From assembly GCA_937927235.1 (NCBI GenBank), contig CALBCM010000032.1, positions 1 through 38,366 on the forward strand: a stretch of 38,366 nt of DNA. Reading direction: 5' to 3'. Position 1 is the stretch's first letter. Each line of letters begins with the position of its first letter. The position numbers and the translations under genes were made by a program. Origin of the DNA: an uncultured Johnsonella sp. (GTDB lineage: Bacteria > Bacillota > Clostridia > Lachnospirales > Lachnospiraceae). Under the pieces are notes generated by a model. It saw nothing but the letters and a program-made list of their open reading frames with translations. It was not told the origin of the DNA and did no database searches. Of the stretch, positions 1-8,633 are shown one piece after another.

Positions 1-216
1 TTTTGCCACTTCCCTTTTATTTTATATTTTTGCCAATGATTATTTTACTCTATCTTTAATAATTTTTAAGAAAATGAATTATATTTTATTTTCAAATAAT
101 TAATTATATTTTTACAATACAGTTCCTCTATGCTTATCCTATTTTTAATTAAACACCATAGAAAACTCCGATATTTTTTCTTGTTCAAATAGCTATACTA
201 TCTGCCAATAATTCTA

Positions 217-222
217 TATAAT
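217..222 (+). promoter_or_regulatory. Possible -10 box for the zinc-ribbon membrane protein gene
   Basis: A perfect TATAAT lies 31 nt before the start codon at 253. The hexamer 17 nt upstream (TATACT, 194-199) is a poor -35 match, so this is only a candidate. The rest of bases 1-216 is very AT-rich and shows no gene or convincing structure. Confidence 0.35.
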
Positions 223-252
223 ACATTTATTAAGCTAAGGGGGAACTTCAAA

Positions 253-2166
253 ATGAATAATATAAGATATTGTAAGCACTGCGGAAACCGCCTGTCAACT
301 TCTGATAAATTTTGCCAGGTCTGTAAAGCTGCAAGGGTAATTCCGGTACCTGCACAAGCCGGTAAAAAACCAATCAAGAAGAAATCAAAGCTTACTATAT
401 TAATTATGGTTTTATTCACAGCTTTATGTATTTCTGTACTTATGACTTTTGCAGTATTTTTCTTATCTAAAATCAACTCACCTACTGCAAATGCTAAAAA
501 TAATACAGGAAAAGCAAATATTAAAAATTCTGATAAGAAAACTATCAATAAGGAATCTGCAGATGAAGCTGATATTGAGAATCAATATTATTTTAAATCA
601 ACAACTAAAATTATCTATTTTAAAGATAATTCAATGATGGTCGCTTCACTTAAAAATACCGGTGATAAACATGTCCTCAGTAATAATTATTCAGCTGTAA
701 ATGAAATGGCTATTGACAGCCTGAGCCAGCTAAGATGGCTCAGCAATGACGAAAGCTTTTTATACTCTATGGAAGATTATAAAAAGCTTTCAGACGACAC
801 CTGCACTTACACCCTCTATAAAACTGCGTCTTCTGCTGCTGACGGACAACAGCAGGCAAACCGTAATGCACTGCATCGGTTCCAGCTTTATAAAGCTGAG
901 GCTTCCGCTCCTGACGAGCCGTCTCCTGTTAAAATCGCCGATAATATCCAAAGGCACGCCCTGCTGACCAGCAACAAGCTGCTTTTCTGGAGTGATAATA
1001 AAATCTACTACTATGACGGAAATTCCGCTGCTGCCGTAACTTCGGGAAATACAGTTGCAGGTCAGTTAAGCGATGATGACAATAGCATACTCTATGCAGA
1101 AGATAAAGGCGACGGAAAGGCAGATTTATACTATAAAAGCCTTAATAATCTTTCAGATATGAGTCTGCCGTTAATTACAGATATTGTAAAAATTAATGAA
1201 GACGGAAATTTCTTTTATACCGATGCTCTGCTTACCGATATTTATGTAAAAAAGGACAACGGTATATATAAAGTAGATTCAAAAGGCACTGTAACAAAGC
1301 TTTTAAGTGATGTGGAATTTGTGCTAAGCATAGCTACAGACACTAAAAATAATCAAGTATATTTTACAAGAAAAGGAAGTGAAGAAAGCCTTTATCAGCT
1401 TTGTTATTTTAATAATAACGAGGTTACAACCTTAAGTGAGAATTTTATTCCTAAATTAATACAGTATTCCAAGGTAAGAGAAGGCGATTCCGATGCTTAC
1501 AGTTATTCCCATACAGCCATAAATAAAGACTTTGATTATATAATTTATCCTGAATACAGTGATAATGCTTATAGGTTAAAAATTGCTGTAGAAGGAAAAA
1601 ATATATTTGATGTACCTGTTCCTACAGATGAAACCGACCTGAATTCAGATGACAATACTTCCAAGCTTATCTATACTGCCAGGGAGGCAGGCAGTGACAA
1701 GGCATATTTTTTCATTAAAGGAAAGGAAAATACATTGCTCTACGCTTTAAGCCTAAATTCAACTGCTGAAAAATACGAAATCACAAAAATTTCAGAGAAT
1801 ATTTTAAATAATACGACTCAAATGAAGGCTACAAAGGACGGCATTTATTATATTAATGATAAAGCTTTATATTACAATGAAGATAAAATGGTTGAATACG
1901 ATGAGCTTAAGCTCGAAACAGAACCCTGCAAAAAGGATAATGTAATTCTCTATTATTTTAACGGAAATAATCTGGGAATTACCTATGAAGATACCTATCA
2001 GGAAATACCGGATGCTGCCAACGTAAAAGACGTGTGGTTCAGACCAGATGGAAGCGCTGTTTTCCTGCAAAATTATGATGAAAGTCTTAAGTCAGGAGAG
2101 CTTGCTTATTTTGACGGCAAAAGCACGGTAATTATAGACAACGGCGTAAATTTATTTGGACACTAA
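253..2166 (+). CDS. Zinc-ribbon, single-pass membrane protein with large extracellular domain
   Basis: This 637-residue protein has an N-terminal zinc ribbon with Cys7, Cys10, Cys21 and Cys24 (CxxC-x10-CxxC), then a Lys-rich linker and one hydrophobic segment at about residues 47-71. The remaining 560 or so residues should lie outside the cell. That part repeatedly shows short strands such as KIIYFKDN, KLLFWSDN and KIYYYDG, which suggests a beta-propeller or DUF5050-like fold; the fold is inferred. The start is supported by AAGGGGGAA before ATG. The gene converges on the T7SS cluster and shares a terminator region with it. Zinc-ribbon membrane proteins of this layout are common in Clostridia and mostly uncharacterised. 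A role in secretion or envelope sensing is only a guess from position. Confidence 0.8.
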   Translation: MNNIRYCKHCGNRLSTSDKFCQVCKAARVIPVPAQAGKKPIKKKSKLTILIMVLFTALCISVLMTFAVFFLSKINSPTANAKNNTGKANIKNSDKKTINKESADEADIENQYYFKSTTKIIYFKDNSMMVASLKNTGDKHVLSNNYSAVNEMAIDSLSQLRWLSNDESFLYSMEDYKKLSDDTCTYTLYKTASSAADGQQQANRNALHRFQLYKAEASAPDEPSPVKIADNIQRHALLTSNKLLFWSDNKIYYYDGNSAAAVTSGNTVAGQLSDDDNSILYAEDKGDGKADLYYKSLNNLSDMSLPLITDIVKINEDGNFFYTDALLTDIYVKKDNGIYKVDSKGTVTKLLSDVEFVLSIATDTKNNQVYFTRKGSEESLYQLCYFNNNEVTTLSENFIPKLIQYSKVREGDSDAYSYSHTAINKDFDYIIYPEYSDNAYRLKIAVEGKNIFDVPVPTDETDLNSDDNTSKLIYTAREAGSDKAYFFIKGKENTLLYALSLNSTAEKYEITKISENILNNTTQMKATKDGIYYINDKALYYNEDKMVEYDELKLETEPCKKDNVILYYFNGNNLGITYEDTYQEIPDAANVKDVWFRPDGSAVFLQNYDESLKSGELAYFDGKSTVIIDNGVNLFGH

Positions 2167-2241
2167 GTTTCATAGAAATTAAAAAACTATATTCTAAAAT
2201 ATTTTATAATATTTTATAATTATTTATAAAGACATACAAAG

Positions 2242-2316
2242 CTGCTGCATTAGTGTATAATGACTGAAACGGTCAATTAAATATTCCGCCTTATAATTTA
2301 TACTTTAATGCAGCAG
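2242..2316. terminator. Long inverted repeat between convergent genes, probable bidirectional terminator
   Basis: CTGCTGCATTA (2242-2252) pairs perfectly with TAATGCAGCAG (2306-2316). After a short mismatch the stem continues with GTATAA/TTATAC. T-rich sequence follows on the plus strand and A-rich sequence precedes. It lies between the ends of the plus-strand membrane protein gene and the minus-strand WXG100 genes, so it could stop transcription from both sides. The loop is long (about 50 nt), which is unusual for a simple terminator. Confidence 0.5.
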
Positions 2317-2334
2317 TATTTATAATTTTTATAC

Positions 2335-2679
2335 TTATACCGACCTGGTTTCCTGTACTCTTTTCTTTGCAATAATCACAGCATCCTTTTCAGCCTTCAT
2401 GGTCTGAGCGGCAATTTTTCTTATGGTGCTTGCGCAATCTCTTATATTTCTTACCATCTTGTCAATATCCGTAACTATTATATCTGATTTTCTAATAAAG
2501 GCGGTCGCTTCATCGCCTTTCCACTGTCCCGTAATTTCAGTAAGCAGGTCCCTGGTCTTTATTACAGCCTGCCTTGACAATTCATCCGCAAGGGTATCCA
2601 ATCTTTTTGCCTTATCCAGTGCTTCCCAATACTTAACTTCAATACGATGTGTTTTATAAGCAAAATCATCATATCCCAT
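2335..2679 (-). CDS. WXG100-like small protein, last gene of the T7SS cluster
   Basis: The predicted 114-residue helical protein carries W53-K-G55 in a GQWKGDEA context, the WXG turn of ESX-secreted proteins. I placed the start at 2679, not at the upstream in-frame ATG at 2703, because AAGGAGG sits 7 nt before the inner ATG and overlaps the outer one's coding sequence. Its WXG lies about ten residues later than in the four sister proteins and no C-terminal YxxxD/E signal is seen, so it may be a chaperone-like partner and not a substrate. It follows another WXG100 gene by about 30 nt. Confidence 0.75.
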   Translation of the reverse strand: MGYDDFAYKTHRIEVKYWEALDKAKRLDTLADELSRQAVIKTRDLLTEITGQWKGDEATAFIRKSDIIVTDIDKMVRNIRDCASTIRKIAAQTMKAEKDAVIIAKKRVQETRSV

Positions 2680-2709
2680 AGCATAACCTCCTTTTTGGTA
2701 CATACCGAA

Positions 2710-3021
2710 CTATTCCAAAAAATAATCCGGTACGTTTGATAATTCTTCATTAAGCATTTGCTCGTTTATCTCATAAAGCTTCGCTATATCGAACATCTTT
2801 GCAGGTATATCTTCCAATTCTTTAAGTACTGTCAAAGCTTTATCTGATAGCTGCATATAGGTATTGGTAGCAGTCGTATAGCCCTCCCCCTCCCAGTAAG
2901 ACGACATCCTTCTTATAATCTCCTTTTGCTCTTCCAATATGCTTTTCATCTTTTGAATATTTGACACTGTATTTTGTGCTTCCTGCTGCAAGCTTTCCGT
3001 ACTGACTTTTATCTCAGGCAT
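2710..3021 (-). CDS. WXG100 family T7SS protein
   Basis: This 103-residue, all-helical protein has W43-E-G45 in the central turn and a C-terminal YEINE (YxxxE), matching the YxxxD/E export signal of ESX substrates. The start at 3021 is chosen because GAGGAGG lies 5 nt upstream; longer in-frame starts would overlap that site. Its N-terminus (MPEIKVST) resembles that of the first gene of the cluster (MAEIKVTT), so the two are probably paralogues. It ends 30 nt before the next WXG100-like gene. Confidence 0.85.
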   Translation of the reverse strand: MPEIKVSTESLQQEAQNTVSNIQKMKSILEEQKEIIRRMSSYWEGEGYTTATNTYMQLSDKALTVLKELEDIPAKMFDIAKLYEINEQMLNEELSNVPDYFLE

Positions 3022-3031
3022 AAAACCTCCT

Positions 3032-3334
3032 CTATACATTAAACGAATCAATCAGCTCGCTAAGTTCATTTTTTGCGGCTGCATAATCATTTTGAGACTG
3101 TGTAAGTCTTTCTTTAAGCTCTTCCAGCTCTTTTATCATAGACTGATACACGGTCTTTTCTTCTTCAAAATATTTTGCAAATTCATCCGACGCTTCTCCT
3201 GCCCATTTACTTTTAAGACCGTTTACCGAGCTTTCCATTTCATTGAAAGCAGCTTGCATTTTTTTAATAGACTCATCCAATTTATTAAGGTCCTTTTGCA
3301 ATTCATATACATCAATTTTTACATGTACACCCAT
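3032..3334 (-). CDS. WXG100 family T7SS protein
   Basis: A 100-residue helix-turn-helix hairpin protein with W44-A-G46 in the turn (KWAGEASDEF). The C-terminal helix has no clear YxxxD/E signal. The coding end lies 11 nt before the next WXG100 start, so the two are tightly coupled and may form a heterodimer, as EsxA/EsxB pairs do. GAAAGGAAAGG precedes the ATG. It lies just after the YukD-like gene. Confidence 0.87.
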   Translation of the reverse strand: MGVHVKIDVYELQKDLNKLDESIKKMQAAFNEMESSVNGLKSKWAGEASDEFAKYFEEEKTVYQSMIKELEELKERLTQSQNDYAAAKNELSELIDSFNV

Positions 3335-3353
3335 AGCCTTTCCTTTCTGACAT

Positions 3354-3602
3354 TTATATTAAACTAAGGCTTCCTCCTGAAACTATACCCTGCTGAGCCA
3401 AACTGTAATCTAGGTTAAGTACATTTTTATTTTTTCTGTCAAACAGTATCAAATCCGATATATTTCCGGTAAAACCGGTTTTTTCTTTTTGCTCAATCAT
3501 ATGTACAATTTCTTCAATTACCTTTCCTGCCTTGACATCTTCATTAAGCTCAAAGTCATAAAACTTATCAAAAATAACTACATTTACATCTACGATTATC
3601 AT
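3354..3602 (-). CDS. esaB: YukD/EsaB-type ubiquitin-like T7SS accessory protein
   Basis: The 82-residue protein begins with a strand (MIIVDVNVVIFD), followed by a helix and further strands, ending with GGSLSLI, which fits the small ubiquitin-like fold of YukD (B. subtilis) and EsaB (S. aureus). Length is close to the family's (about 80 residues). Its ATG overlaps the essC stop (ATGA), so it is translationally coupled to the ATPase. In S. aureus EsaB is cytoplasmic and affects T7 secretion. The assignment rests on size, fold pattern and position, because this family diverges strongly in sequence. Confidence 0.75.
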   Translation of the reverse strand: MIIVDVNVVIFDKFYDFELNEDVKAGKVIEEIVHMIEQKEKTGFTGNISDLILFDRKNKNVLNLDYSLAQQGIVSGGSLSLI

Positions 3603-6600
3603 GTCTCGGACTCCTTTACCTTACTTTTTCTTGACCTCAACATAGGCACATAGACTTCCTCAGCCCCGTTTTCGTCCATGCTGCTTACAAAGGCATAGCC
3701 CGGCTTTAGACTCTGACTTTGTTTTTTATAGCTAAGCTTATCAAAGTTTAAAATCGTCTGTGAAATGCAATTGCCGCCAAGCTGTATTCCTTCTGCCTGC
3801 CTGCTGAGCAGGTTAAAGAAGGTATAGCCCGCTACTTGTGTGGCCTGACTGCTGTTAATTGTCAATATAAAATACAATCTATGTAATCTGCCTTTTTCTG
3901 CAAAGTTTTCCAATATATTTTTTATTATGGCATACTTGCCCTCAGTCTTTTGCAGCTTATCCAAAAATACAGGAAGCTCGTCAATTAGTATAAATATCGG
4001 CTGCTCTTTTGCAAATTCAAGTAATATTTCTTCCGGAGTATAGTCCTCTTCTTCCAATTTTTTCTTCCTTTGATTTCTCGCCTTTAAAGGCGGGATTATA
4101 TCCTGACACATCTTATCAAGCTCTTCATAATCCCTTACTATACTTGCATTCTTGTATTCCGGCAGGTGCAGTACATTGTTGGTCATATCTATATAGTAAA
4201 CTTTGCCGCCCTTATCGGCTGCCATTCTATATATTATCTTTAATGCATTGGTTTTTCCGGTCATGGATTTGCCTGAAATCATGTAGCCTAAGCTCCTGTC
4301 TAAGGCTATGCAATGAGGAAGTGCATTCTTCATATTATATGCAAACGGAAGGAGTCTGTTATCTGCAAGGGCCTCCTTTACCTGAATATTCTGACTGAAA
4401 TCTTCATAGCTTGCATTTTGAGGGATGGTAGGAATAGGAGCGGCCTTTATTCCATTCCATTCTTCCGCAAGCTCTTTTCCTAAGCTAAGCATAGCTTGAG
4501 ACCTCTCATAGTCGGAAAGCTTCTCATCTACAACCGCTATCTGACACTCAAGTGCAAAGTCGTCAACTCTTACAAGTCCCCTGCCCTTTACTCCCTGCTC
4601 AGGCAAGGTTTCAATCCTCATGAGAGAAATAGCTTCGGCATAATCAAACTTGTCCTTCATTTCAAGAGGATAAACCTGCGTGAAATTTTTGGAAAGCTTT
4701 GAAGAAATATCGCCTGCATATAAAGAAGCTGCTGTAAATACTAAATAGACACCGTAAGCTATGCCCTCTTTGCTAAGCTTTATTAAAAAGTCTTCTATCT
4801 CATCCTTAACTTGATTTCTAAAGCTGCTGTATTGGTCAATGTATAACATTATAATCGGGAGCTTATCAGCTGCCCTTCTGTTATAGTCCGCAAAGCTTTG
4901 ACCTCTTATCAGCAGCTTTCTTTCCTCTAAAATGCGCCTCATTAGATGCATAAGTCTTTCAAGCTTTTCCTCTTCGTTCTCAAACACTATGCCGCCGCAA
5001 TGCGGAAAGCTCTCAAAGCAGCCTGTTATACGGCTGCTGTAGTCTATACCGTAGATTTGCAGCTTATCAGGAGTATTGGTACTTAGTAAGGCATATAATA
5101 AGGTCTGCAGGAAAGTACTTTTGCCGCTTCCCGGCAGTCCTATTATCAAGGTATTTCCCATTGACTCCAAATTATATTGGAGTACAAACTGCTCCTGATT
5201 ATTAGGATGGTCTACAAGTCCCACAGCCACAGTCGATAATCCGTTTTCCTTAAGCGGCTTTTCAGAGCCTCCAGCTTTAAGCCTTTTCCACTCTATTCTT
5301 TCTGCAAGCGGCTCAAGCCACAAAGGCTTAACCGGCTTATAATTATTTTCTTTAAAAATTTTGGCAAGATATTCTATAACCGCATCAAGCTGTGTCTTTT
5401 GAAGCTCTGTCGGCAAATCCTCTCCATTCGACTCAAGCCTTGACATATAAGCTTTTAAAATGCTTTCTTTATTCAAATTATCATTTTCGGCTATAAATTT
5501 AAATAAAGCATATAGCTTTCTTGCGTTTCTTTCATTTTTTTCTATGCTGATAGCATTCTTTTTAAATATGACTTCAAGCCTTTGAATAACTTCTGCTTCC
5601 AGTTGAGAACTATAATCCGCATTTTCATTAATATAGTCAATTGCAAGCTCAATTATTTTCAAAATCCAAGCTTCTTTCTTCTCCTTTGCAAGTTTTCTCT
5701 GGTTAGCATTCCCCACAAGTGAAACTCTGCCATTAAGCTCAAGCATATTTGCAATTTTTTGATTTTGAGATTGGTCCTGCTCCTGATAGATGGCACCACT
5801 GTAGCCAGATTGGAATAATTCATACACTTCATCCTGTCCGACCTGCATATAGCATCTTCCCGGATTGGTAAGATAAGCTGCATCAGGCTTTTTAAGCATA
5901 TCCTTGGAGTCCTGCACATCCTGTACTCTCAGGCAAAGTCTGAACTTTGAGTTGCTCCATATATTATCATCGACAGTACCTGCCGGTTTTTGGGTTGATA
6001 AAATCAAATGTACTCCAAGCGAGCGTCCTACCTGTGCAACGCTTATAAGCTGCTTCATAAAATCCGGCTCTTCCCTCTTAAGCTCGGCAAACTCATCCAC
6101 TATAATAAGCAAATGCGGCATCGGCTCAGCAATGCTTCCGTCTTTATAAAGTCTGGTATAATTATTTATATTATTAACACCAGCCTCGTTGAGCATTCTC
6201 TGTCTTCTCCGATTCTCACTTTTAATTGATGCCAAAGCTCTTTGAATCTGATTTCCGGAAAGGTTCGAGATAGCCCCTACCAGGTGAGGAAGCCCGTCAA
6301 AAAGGTTAGCCATACCTCCTCCCTTGTAATCAATTATAAAGTAAGCCACATCATCGGGACTGAAATTAATTGCAAGTGAAAGCAGGTAGGTTTGCAGGGT
6401 TTCACTCTTTCCTGAGCCTGTAGTGCCGGCTATAAGTCCGTGCGGACCGTGATATTTTTCATGTATATCAAGAAAACAAGGTTTCCCGCCGTCTTTAACT
6501 CCTACCAGAGAACGCATTGATTCATAAGAGCGGTTTTTAATCCATCGGCTGTAAACCCCCAGCTCACTAAGTGAGCTGACTCCATACATTTTAATAAAGT

Positions 6601-8542
6601 CAATGCCTGACGGAAGTCCTGAAAACCGGGTATTTTCTTTAACCTTATAAGCTGCAAGTCTCCTTGCGGCTGCATCAAGATTCCTCTCACTTATATAATC
6701 AAACTTAAGCTCTACTCTGTCATTATAATCTGCCAATAATGAATAAAAGCCTTTAAAATAATTATCATTTTGTATGACAAAATCAACTTCATTGGGAAGC
6801 TCGGTAAAAGAGTCGGCTACTATTACAGTATGCAAGCCTACATTTTTCTTGCTGTCTACAAAGCTTTTAATAAGCTCTCCTTCGAGATACTCTTTATCCG
6901 TAAGCATAAGTACATAATGAGTGCTGTAGTTATCATTATTTTTTTCTGAATTAAATCTCTCCCTTAAACATTCGCCAAGGTCAAAAAACACTTCTCTTAC
7001 CTCATCCCTAGAGCCTGCAATATATCTGGTCTTTTTGTCTGTTGACCAGCAATGCGGGAACCACTTCAGAGGCTCAAGCGAAGCTTCTTCGAGCTCCTTA
7101 TTTTCATCATATATAGCCACAAGCTTAACATCCGTATAGCAATTATTATACGCAATCTGTACTGCTAAAAGTCTTAATATATCAACAGCTCCCTCTCGGC
7201 TTCCTCCGCTCACCACACCTATAATACTGTGCTCCATAAGGTCTATGCCTACCGGGACTCCTTTTAAGTCCTTAAATGCCTTCTTAATTTGTTCACCCTT
7301 GCCCTGCCACAGATCCTTTTCTACACGAAATCCTTGTTTTCTTACATTGATTTCCGCTAAAGAAGGGAGATTTCCTGTACCGAGTCTATAATACATAAAG
7401 TCTTTATGATTTTTATTTCTTGTCCATAGCTTCCCCTCATCAAAGCTGTCCAGATAGCTGTCGGCTTCTGTATACATTCTTCCCAGAGAAGCTCTTCTTT
7501 GATTATAATCTTCCTCTATCTCCCTGCCTTTTTCATTGAGATATTCCGTATAGGCTTCAATTCTTCTTCTTTCCTTTTCTTTTCTGTCCCGATTAGCCTT
7601 TCTATAATTGCTTACTCCCCATGATACACCGAGTGTAGCCGAGATTAAAGCGGTCACTACTCCTATATAAGCCATAGGGCTGTTGCTTGCCGCACTTGAC
7701 ATCGCACTTCCCGCCATCATGGGCAGGACCATGGTCATGGAAGGTCCCACCTGTCTAAACAAGGAAGCATTGCTTTCCACTTCCTTTTCAGGGGGATTGT
7801 CGATATCAAAGCTCTTTTTCTTTATCGGAAATACTGTTCTTGGTGAGCGATGAAAAAGAGCATTATCTTTTTTGTGAATATTTTTAAGTTCACCTTGAAA
7901 ATAACTTCCGTTAATTTTTTTCAAATCATTAAGCTTTGCAGTGTAGGTACTGCTCTTAGTATCCAAAGCAATGAAGTCGCCCAAAAACATTATGCGTATT
8001 CCAATAATGCTTATAATATCTCCCTTGCTTAGCAGCTCCTCTTTGCTTATTTTATAACCGTTCACAAAGGTTCCGTTGGTGCTGGAGTCTTTTATATACC
8101 ATCCATTGTCTTTAAAATGCAATACACCGTGATGTTGAGATACCAGTTTCTCCGGATTATCAAGCACTATATTACAAACGGAGTCACGACCTATGCTTAC
8201 TATTTTCTTATCGCCTATAAAAACCTTGGTAAGATCTCTAAATGCTTCAGTAGACTCCTGAAACATAGCAACTATGTAATCTTTTTCATTTTTTTTAATA
8301 TGTATTACATCAGCCGCTTTAAGTGCCTGCCTCCCGGCAGGTTTTTTGTTAATTGAATAGGGATACCCGCCTGCATTTAATATGTACCAAGTATCATTAA
8401 TAACTTCAAATCCCAAGGACAATCCCTTAATCTCAGGATATATCTTACTGTCTACAGTAAGCAGGTAATCATTATTATTTATACTTGGCAGGCTTATTTC
8501 TTTAAAGCCCGAACGCAAAAAAAACGTTAAAGTGCGTATCAT
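3599..8542 (-). CDS. essC: EssC-type T7SS motor ATPase (FHA + three FtsK/SpoIIIE domains)
   Basis: This 1647-residue protein is the motor of the secretion machine. Residues 1-95 resemble a first FHA-like fold. Residues 110-190 form a second FHA domain with the phosphothreonine-binding residues in place: Arg119, Ser135-x-x-His138, Asn156-Gly157. A hydrophobic stretch at about 270-310 gives the membrane anchor. Three ATPase domains follow: the first has GTTGSGKSE near residue 705 and LLIIVDEFAEL near 814; the second GLPGSGKST near 1137, with a weak Walker B (MLYIDQY); the third GKSMTGKT near 1426 and ILIDELPVF. Length matches EssC/YukBA (about 1480-1500) with some extension. AGAAAGGACTT precedes ATG. 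The gene sits between the RHS gene and the YukD-like gene. Confidence 0.95.
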   Translation of the reverse strand: MIRTLTFFLRSGFKEISLPSINNNDYLLTVDSKIYPEIKGLSLGFEVINDTWYILNAGGYPYSINKKPAGRQALKAADVIHIKKNEKDYIVAMFQESTEAFRDLTKVFIGDKKIVSIGRDSVCNIVLDNPEKLVSQHHGVLHFKDNGWYIKDSSTNGTFVNGYKISKEELLSKGDIISIIGIRIMFLGDFIALDTKSSTYTAKLNDLKKINGSYFQGELKNIHKKDNALFHRSPRTVFPIKKKSFDIDNPPEKEVESNASLFRQVGPSMTMVLPMMAGSAMSSAASNSPMAYIGVVTALISATLGVSWGVSNYRKANRDRKEKERRRIEAYTEYLNEKGREIEEDYNQRRASLGRMYTEADSYLDSFDEGKLWTRNKNHKDFMYYRLGTGNLPSLAEINVRKQGFRVEKDLWQGKGEQIKKAFKDLKGVPVGIDLMEHSIIGVVSGGSREGAVDILRLLAVQIAYNNCYTDVKLVAIYDENKELEEASLEPLKWFPHCWSTDKKTRYIAGSRDEVREVFFDLGECLRERFNSEKNNDNYSTHYVLMLTDKEYLEGELIKSFVDSKKNVGLHTVIVADSFTELPNEVDFVIQNDNYFKGFYSLLADYNDRVELKFDYISERNLDAAARRLAAYKVKENTRFSGLPSGIDFIKMYGVSSLSELGVYSRWIKNRSYESMRSLVGVKDGGKPCFLDIHEKYHGPHGLIAGTTGSGKSETLQTYLLSLAINFSPDDVAYFIIDYKGGGMANLFDGLPHLVGAISNLSGNQIQRALASIKSENRRRQRMLNEAGVNNINNYTRLYKDGSIAEPMPHLLIIVDEFAELKREEPDFMKQLISVAQVGRSLGVHLILSTQKPAGTVDDNIWSNSKFRLCLRVQDVQDSKDMLKKPDAAYLTNPGRCYMQVGQDEVYELFQSGYSGAIYQEQDQSQNQKIANMLELNGRVSLVGNANQRKLAKEKKEAWILKIIELAIDYINENADYSSQLEAEVIQRLEVIFKKNAISIEKNERNARKLYALFKFIAENDNLNKESILKAYMSRLESNGEDLPTELQKTQLDAVIEYLAKIFKENNYKPVKPLWLEPLAERIEWKRLKAGGSEKPLKENGLSTVAVGLVDHPNNQEQFVLQYNLESMGNTLIIGLPGSGKSTFLQTLLYALLSTNTPDKLQIYGIDYSSRITGCFESFPHCGGIVFENEEEKLERLMHLMRRILEERKLLIRGQSFADYNRRAADKLPIIMLYIDQYSSFRNQVKDEIEDFLIKLSKEGIAYGVYLVFTAASLYAGDISSKLSKNFTQVYPLEMKDKFDYAEAISLMRIETLPEQGVKGRGLVRVDDFALECQIAVVDEKLSDYERSQAMLSLGKELAEEWNGIKAAPIPTIPQNASYEDFSQNIQVKEALADNRLLPFAYNMKNALPHCIALDRSLGYMISGKSMTGKTNALKIIYRMAADKGGKVYYIDMTNNVLHLPEYKNASIVRDYEELDKMCQDIIPPLKARNQRKKKLEEEDYTPEEILLEFAKEQPIFILIDELPVFLDKLQKTEGKYAIIKNILENFAEKGRLHRLYFILTINSSQATQVAGYTFFNLLSRQAEGIQLGGNCISQTILNFDKLSYKKQSQSLKPGYAFVSSMDENGAEEVYVPMLRSRKSKVKESET

Positions 8543-8633
8543 CGCAAGTCCTTTCTGATATATTTAGTAGGTATTAAGGCAGTGTGCATTTAATTTAATT
8601 ATAAATTAATGAAGCCGCTTCAGGAGGAGGAGA

